Shown: positions 14,040-18,508 of the stretch, one piece after another
How the letters are laid out: the number at the start of each line of letters is the position of its first letter
Numbering within the stretch: the stretch's first letter is position 1
NCBI GenBank assembly: GCA_903929655.1
Contig: CAIYVS010000590.1
Location: forward strand, 1-18,508
Direction of reading: 5' to 3'
DNA: 18,508 nucleotides
DNA from: an uncultured Bacteroidota bacterium
GTDB taxonomy: Bacteria > Bacteroidota > Bacteroidia > Chitinophagales > Chitinophagaceae
The notes under the pieces: generated by a model
The model's database searches: none
What the model was told of the DNA's origin: nothing
Seen by the model: only the letters and a program-made list of their open reading frames with translations
Program-made: the position numbers and the translations under genes

Positions 14040-14081
14040 AATAAGAAAAGGACCCCAGATCGTTGAAGTCCTTTTCTTATT
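14040..14081 (-). terminator. Terminator of the metal efflux operon
   Basis: A perfect 14-bp stem, AATAAGAAAAGGAC (14040-14053) with GTCCTTTTCTTATT (14068-14081), and a 14-base loop. On the minus strand the T-rich arm continues into TATTG. It begins 19 bases after the pump stop. The plus strand also has a T-rich 3' arm, so it may act both ways. Confidence 0.75.
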
Positions 14082-14100
14082 CCTTTGTAAAAAAATATTT

Positions 14101-17100
14101 TTAAGTTGTTGGAGGGGTCTCTGTTTCCAGGCGATCAAAATGTTTTTTATCAAAATTCCTGTATGCCCAGGCATATATCAATGGGAACACCCATAATGAG
14201 AAAATCATTGCGCACAGAATGCCCCCTATTACTACACGGGCCAATGGCCTGCTACTTTCAGAACCAATGCCATGCGAGAGTGCTGCAGGTAGCAAACCAA
14301 TCGCTGCCATCAAAGCGGTCATCACTACAGGCCTTATCTTTGATCTCACACCCATTTTTATAGAGTTATATAGTGAATCATTCTCCCCTTTAATTTTTTC
14401 AAGATTTTGCTTAAAGACAATAATGAGCAAAACCCCATTTTGAATACAAATACCAAATAATGCTATAAAGCCTATACCTGCGGAAATATTGAAATTAGTA
14501 CCCGTCATAAGCAATGTTACAATGCCACCTACAATAGCAAATGGAACATTAAGGAAGACCAGCAAGGCGTCTTTAAAGTTGCCAAACATGGTGAATAACA
14601 AAAGAAAGATCAGCAAAAGGCTGATGGGCACTACCCCTGCCAGGCGTTTGGTTGCTCGCTGCTGATTTTCAAAATCTCCCTGCCACGCCATAGTATATCC
14701 TCGCTTTAATACCACTTTTCCTTTTACTTTTTTCTGGGCTTCTGCTATCGTACTTCCCATGTCTCTGTCTCTGATAGAAAATTTAAGTGCGGAATAGCGT
14801 TCATTATCATCCCTGAAAATAAGACATGGCCCTGTTTGTTGAGTGATGGTTGCAATTTCTTTTATGGGCACTTTTGATCCGCTTTGTGTAGGCACGAGGA
14901 GGTTGCCGATATCTTCAGGTGTTTTTCTGAATTCTTCAGGGAGCCTAATACGAATATCAAAGGTTCTGACCCCTTCATACAAAGTTGAAGCAGACAAGCC
15001 ACCAATAGCCATTGCAACCACCGCATTTGCGTCGGCAGTGGCTACACCATATTGTGCCATTTTTTGCTGGTCCAGGTTTACGTCCAGTTCCGGTTGTCCT
15101 ATGTTGTGAATGACACCAAGATCGGTAATACCCCTTACATCTTTCAGAATATTATATACCTCGGTCACTTTATCTTCCATATATTTCAGCGAATCCCCGT
15201 ACACCTTTACACAAATAGAACCTTTTACACCAGACACCGCCTCTTCTACATTGTCCATAATGGGTTGCGAAAAGTTAAGGTCTGCGCCCGGTATTACGGA
15301 GAGTTTCTTGCTCATTTCCTGTATCAGTTCATCCTTGCTCATTTTAGGATTCCAGTCGTCTTCAGGATACAGTATTACAGAGAATTCATTATTATAAAAT
15401 CCTGCCACATCCGTGCCATCGTCAGGTCGGCCTGTTTGAGAAACTGTATATTTAACTTGCGGGAACTGAATAAGAATCTTTCTTACCTGTGTGGAAATTT
15501 CAACCGACTTTTCTAAAGAAATACTGTACGGCATTTGCACCCTTAACCATATAGAGCCTTCATTCAGTTCGGGTAAAAATTCAGAACCTAAAAATTTAAA
15601 TGAAAACAAGCCTATAACCATAACAATTATAGATACGGGAATTACAACCTTTTTATTTCTGTAGGCTTTTTTAAAACCATTAAGCATAAAACCGGTAAGA
15701 TGATGCACAACTGGGTTATGTCTTTCATGAACGTTCTTTTTAAGTAAAATACTGATGAGCACCGGCACCAATGTAAGTGTAGTGATGAGGGCGCCCAACA
15801 ATGCAAAACCCAATGTATAAGCAAGGGGTGAAAACATTTTCCCCTCCACCTTCTGAAACGCAAAAATGGGCAAAAGGCCTGTAATGATAATTAACTTGGC
15901 AAAGAAGATAGCCTTTCCTAACACGGCGCCATTTTTCTTTATCAATCCATATTTGGCCAATTTATTAAAGCGTTCCATCCCCACTGCTTTGGCTTTATCA
16001 TCCAGGATTACAAACATCCCCTCCACCATAACCACGGCTCCGTCAATGATTATACCAAAGTCAACAGCGCCAAGCGATAGCAGGTTGGCCGACATACCCA
16101 TTAAATGCAGGCAAATGAAAGCAAAGAGCAATGCCATCGGGATAATAATGGAAACTATTAAAGTGGTACGCCAGTTAAACATGAATAAAGACACCAACAG
16201 CGTAAGAAGAATAATACCTTCTGCCAGGTTGTGTGTAACAGTATGTGTTGCGTATTCTGTCAGGTCAGAACGATCATAGTAGGGAACGATATGTGTGTCC
16301 CTGGGTAAAATACCATTATTCAGTTTTTCAACTTTGGCTTTGATGGCCGCTACGACATCGGTAGGGTTAGCACCTTTACGCATTACAACAATTGCTTCCA
16401 CCACATCCGGCTCGTCAGTCATTACCCTTTTACCTGTTGAGTCGGTCAGGCCATTTGACCTCGCCACCCAGCCCAATCGTGGCAGGTTAGATATTTTCAC
16501 CTGCGCCACGTCCTTTACCAGTACCGGCACACCGTTGTTACTGGTGATAACGATGTTTCTTATTTCATTGATGTCGTTCAGCAAGCCGATACCCCGCACT
16601 ACAAAGGCCTGGTTATTCTGTACAATTACATCGCCGCCAATATTGATATTTGTTTTTTGAACGGCTGTGAACACATCCAGCGGCGTTATATTCAGCGAGG
16701 TAAGTTTACCAGGGTCTACCTGAATTTCATAGGTTTTAGTTTTTCCGCCAAAACTGGTAACATCTCCTACTCCCGGAACCGAACGTAATTGACGTTCAAC
16801 TACCCAGTCCTGGATGGTTTTTAATTCCCGCACGTCCCTCGTATCACTCTCCAGTGTATAGCGGAATATTTCACCTGTAGGGCCCGTGGGAGGTTGAACG
16901 GATGGTAGTATGTTGGGTGGCAAAGTAGCATTCTGCAGCAAATTCATTACTTGCTGGCGCGCTTCGGGATCTTTTACGTTATCATCGAAGATGATCTTAA
17001 CATATGACAGGCCAAAAATACTCGTACTACGCAGACTCACTTTCCGCTGCACCGGATTCATGGATATTTCTATAGGAATTGTAATAAATTTTTCCACTTC

Positions 17101-17286
17101 TTCGGCGCTGCGGCCAGGCCATTGTGTAATGATGCTTATTTCTGTATTTGTAACGTCCGGAAAGGCTTCGATCGGCATATTCTTAAAAGTGATAATGCCG
17201 ACAATTATTAATGCGAGCGCAGCAAACAATATGAAATACCTGTTTTTTAACGAGAACGCAATTAAATTTTTTATAAGCTTGTTCAT
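14101..17286 (-). CDS. Heavy-metal efflux RND transporter, CzcA family
   Basis: Inner-membrane proton-driven pump that exports divalent or monovalent metal ions through a periplasmic adaptor and outer-membrane channel. At 1061 residues it has the RND plan: helix 1 (about 17-34), a large periplasmic loop, helices 2-6, helix 7 (about 545-565), a second periplasmic loop, then helices 8-12. AFPDVTNTEISIITQWPGRS (41-60) is typical of the metal-exporting subgroup. In helix 4, DFGIIIDGAVVMVE holds Asp409, Asp415 and Glu422, aligning with the Asp-Asp-Glu proton relay of CzcA. This favours the Co/Zn/Cd-type group over CusA (Cu/Ag), which lacks the first Asp, but the metal is not proven. It lies 16 bases after the adaptor gene and ends the operon. 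No metal-sensing regulator is in view. Confidence 0.93.
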   Translation of the reverse strand: MNKLIKNLIAFSLKNRYFILFAALALIIVGIITFKNMPIEAFPDVTNTEISIITQWPGRSAEEVEKFITIPIEISMNPVQRKVSLRSTSIFGLSYVKIIFDDNVKDPEARQQVMNLLQNATLPPNILPSVQPPTGPTGEIFRYTLESDTRDVRELKTIQDWVVERQLRSVPGVGDVTSFGGKTKTYEIQVDPGKLTSLNITPLDVFTAVQKTNINIGGDVIVQNNQAFVVRGIGLLNDINEIRNIVITSNNGVPVLVKDVAQVKISNLPRLGWVARSNGLTDSTGKRVMTDEPDVVEAIVVMRKGANPTDVVAAIKAKVEKLNNGILPRDTHIVPYYDRSDLTEYATHTVTHNLAEGIILLTLLVSLFMFNWRTTLIVSIIIPMALLFAFICLHLMGMSANLLSLGAVDFGIIIDGAVVMVEGMFVILDDKAKAVGMERFNKLAKYGLIKKNGAVLGKAIFFAKLIIITGLLPIFAFQKVEGKMFSPLAYTLGFALLGALITTLTLVPVLISILLKKNVHERHNPVVHHLTGFMLNGFKKAYRNKKVVIPVSIIVMVIGLFSFKFLGSEFLPELNEGSIWLRVQMPYSISLEKSVEISTQVRKILIQFPQVKYTVSQTGRPDDGTDVAGFYNNEFSVILYPEDDWNPKMSKDELIQEMSKKLSVIPGADLNFSQPIMDNVEEAVSGVKGSICVKVYGDSLKYMEDKVTEVYNILKDVRGITDLGVIHNIGQPELDVNLDQQKMAQYGVATADANAVVAMAIGGLSASTLYEGVRTFDIRIRLPEEFRKTPEDIGNLLVPTQSGSKVPIKEIATITQQTGPCLIFRDDNERYSALKFSIRDRDMGSTIAEAQKKVKGKVVLKRGYTMAWQGDFENQQRATKRLAGVVPISLLLIFLLLFTMFGNFKDALLVFLNVPFAIVGGIVTLLMTGTNFNISAGIGFIALFGICIQNGVLLIIVFKQNLEKIKGENDSLYNSIKMGVRSKIRPVVMTALMAAIGLLPAALSHGIGSESSRPLARVVIGGILCAMIFSLWVFPLIYAWAYRNFDKKHFDRLETETPPTT

Positions 17287-17302
17287 TATGTTATTTTAAG
17301 AA

Positions 17303-18400
17303 TCAATTATTTAATTCAGTAAAAATCTGGAGGGCGGAAGAAGCTATTACCCTGTCACCTTCATTAACACCCGAATTGAGGTAAGTCTTTTCTCCTAATG
17401 TATTGAGTACATCAACAGGCGCAATATCCGCATCTCCTTTTCCTTTATAAACAACTACATAATAACGGCTGTTTTCATAAACAAGGGCCTTGCTTGGTAT
17501 GCAAATCGCATCTCTTCCCTCGGGGTTTGAAACAATTACACTGGCAAACATGGCTGGCTTTAAAACATAATCAGGGTTTTCTAAAACAATCCTTACTTTA
17601 ATAACTTTGCTGGCAGGGTCAAGCACATTGAGTATTTTATCTACTTTCCCTGTAAATATCCTGTTGGGCTCCGATAAAACCTTTACATCTGCTTTATCAC
17701 CGATATGCACTTTCTCAATATTGGCTTCATATACATTTGCCTGTACCCATACTTCTTTAAGATCGGATATGGTAAAGAGATTGGCACCGTTATCAGGGCG
17801 TACAGATGTGCTGTTCGTTATATTTTTTTGCACTATGAAACCATTAATAGGAGCTCTTATTATATAGTCGCCGTTTGAACTGTTCCCGTTTATTTTAATT
17901 ACTCTTTTTGCAGTTTCCAGGGCAGACATGGCTTGGTCGTAATTGGATTGTGCAGTAGTAACGTCCAGTATAGATGCCAGCCCGCTTTTGTAAAGTTCTT
18001 TGGCAGCTTCAAGCTGTTTTTTTGTAGTTGAAATATTAGTTTGAGCAATTACTAAATTATTACTGTAACCGGCCATTTCACTACTTTTTACAACAGCCAG
18101 CACCTGGCCAGCTTTTACATAATCGCCTAATTGCACTTTTACATCCTGAACAATTCCGCTGACCAGGGAGTAGATACTTACCTGCTTATCCTGGTTAAAA
18201 TCAACCATGCCTGTAAGTGTCAGGGCATTTACCAGGGGGCATTTCTTCACTGTGTCTATGATGATGGACTGCAATAAGGTATCCGGTATTCTATACTTTG
18301 CTCTTTCTTCGGGCTTTTTTACATTTCCCGAGCAGCTTAACAGTAAAGCCGAAGAAAACAATAAAACTCCTATGCCGATAATGAAATTCCTTTTGTGCAT
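17303..18400 (-). CDS. RND efflux periplasmic adaptor lipoprotein, CzcB/CusB family
   Basis: Membrane-fusion protein that links the CzcA-type pump to the outer-membrane channel. The 365-residue protein starts with a lipoprotein signal peptide: MHKRNFIIGIGVLLFSSALLLSC, with lipobox L-L-S-C and lipidated Cys23. Then come a barrel-sandwich half (VSGIVQDVKVQLGDYVKAGQVLAVV, near residues 80-104), a helical hairpin of about 60 residues (YSNNLVIAQTNISTTKKQLE to AMSALETAKRVIKI), the second sandwich half (DYIIRAPINGFIVQKNI) and beta-barrel domains (DLKEVWVQANVYEANIEKV, GDKADVKVL). No long His/Met-rich metal-binding region is seen. It lies 37 bases downstream of the outer-membrane gene and 16 bases before the pump, so the three are one operon. 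Confidence 0.92.
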   Translation of the reverse strand: MHKRNFIIGIGVLLFSSALLLSCSGNVKKPEERAKYRIPDTLLQSIIIDTVKKCPLVNALTLTGMVDFNQDKQVSIYSLVSGIVQDVKVQLGDYVKAGQVLAVVKSSEMAGYSNNLVIAQTNISTTKKQLEAAKELYKSGLASILDVTTAQSNYDQAMSALETAKRVIKINGNSSNGDYIIRAPINGFIVQKNITNSTSVRPDNGANLFTISDLKEVWVQANVYEANIEKVHIGDKADVKVLSEPNRIFTGKVDKILNVLDPASKVIKVRIVLENPDYVLKPAMFASVIVSNPEGRDAICIPSKALVYENSRYYVVVYKGKGDADIAPVDVLNTLGEKTYLNSGVNEGDRVIASSALQIFTELNN

Positions 18401-18437
18401 ATTTTGAAATTTTGTAAATCTTTTTTTAGTGATCAGA

Positions 18438-18508
18438 TTATTTGTTAAACAGATTAGTACCGGTCAAAAAATTGATATTTTCCAATGTGTACACTTTATT
18501 ATACAAGA
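18438..18508 (-). CDS. C-terminal end of a probable TolC-type outer-membrane efflux protein (partial)
   Basis: One minus-strand frame is open from the window edge for 22 codons and ends at TAA: LYNKVYTLENINFLTGTNLF then NK. The pattern, an amphipathic helix followed by a short 'LTG' end, fits the C-terminus of TolC/CzcC-like proteins, which end in a helix that leads to '..L..LTG'. The other two frames are closed within the visible sequence or give no sensible protein. Its position just upstream of an adaptor and an RND pump strongly supports this reading, since such operons commonly run channel-adaptor-pump. Too little is visible for more. Confidence 0.6.
   Translation of the reverse strand, partial: LYNKVYTLENINFLTGTNLFNK

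Noticed and set aside
15052..15516. Plus-strand open frame of 154 codons, and others across 14101-17299
   Set aside because: All lie antisense to the CzcA-type pump and have the composition of a shadow frame.

Overview
The window reads as chromosomal DNA of a Bacteroidota bacterium, most likely a member of the Chitinophagaceae. This rests on protein style (signal-peptide-bearing AtpB, N-terminally extended alanine dehydrogenase, 'RRPPGREAYPGDVFY' AtpA), on candidate promoters of the Bacteroidota TAnnTTTG type placed very close to start codons, on weak Shine-Dalgarno sequences, and on dispersed intergenic repeats I recall from such genomes. The genus assignment is inference. No rRNA, tRNA, insertion sequence or CRISPR array was seen.

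Layout. Positions 1-532 (minus strand) hold two small AT-rich genes of unknown function that overlap by 4 bases; the second is cut by the window edge. Positions 602-5171 (minus) hold an F-type ATP synthase operon, atpB-atpE-atpF-atpH-atpA, with a promoter before atpB and a strong terminator after atpA. atpG does not follow atpA, and atpD and atpC are also absent, so the rest of the enzyme must be encoded elsewhere. The three long spacers of this operon are filled with dispersed or structured repeats. A 301-base divergent spacer with a perfect 9-bp dyad separates it from a membrane-anchored diheme cytochrome c gene (5423-6415, plus) that ends in a strong terminator.

Positions 6500-9530 (minus) hold a GT-C (family 39-like) glycosyltransferase and, upstream of it, rpoN (sigma-54). 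Positions 9781-11379 (plus) hold an alanine dehydrogenase and a small TerB-like protein. Positions 11406-13887 (minus) hold uppP and queE, two bases apart, then folD with its own terminator. Positions 14101-18508 (minus) hold a heavy-metal RND efflux operon: the end of a probable TolC-type outer-membrane gene, a lipoprotein periplasmic adaptor, and a CzcA-type pump.

Most of this is core metabolism: energy conservation, one-carbon metabolism, queuosine and cell-wall lipid recycling, sigma-54 and metal efflux. I did not find a clear new multi-gene system. The most unusual signals are the repeat-filled ATP synthase spacers, including tandem hairpins directly after atpE; a dispersed repeat that appears to be read in frame inside the glycosyltransferase; the missing atpG; and a recurrent promoter layout with almost no 5' leader.
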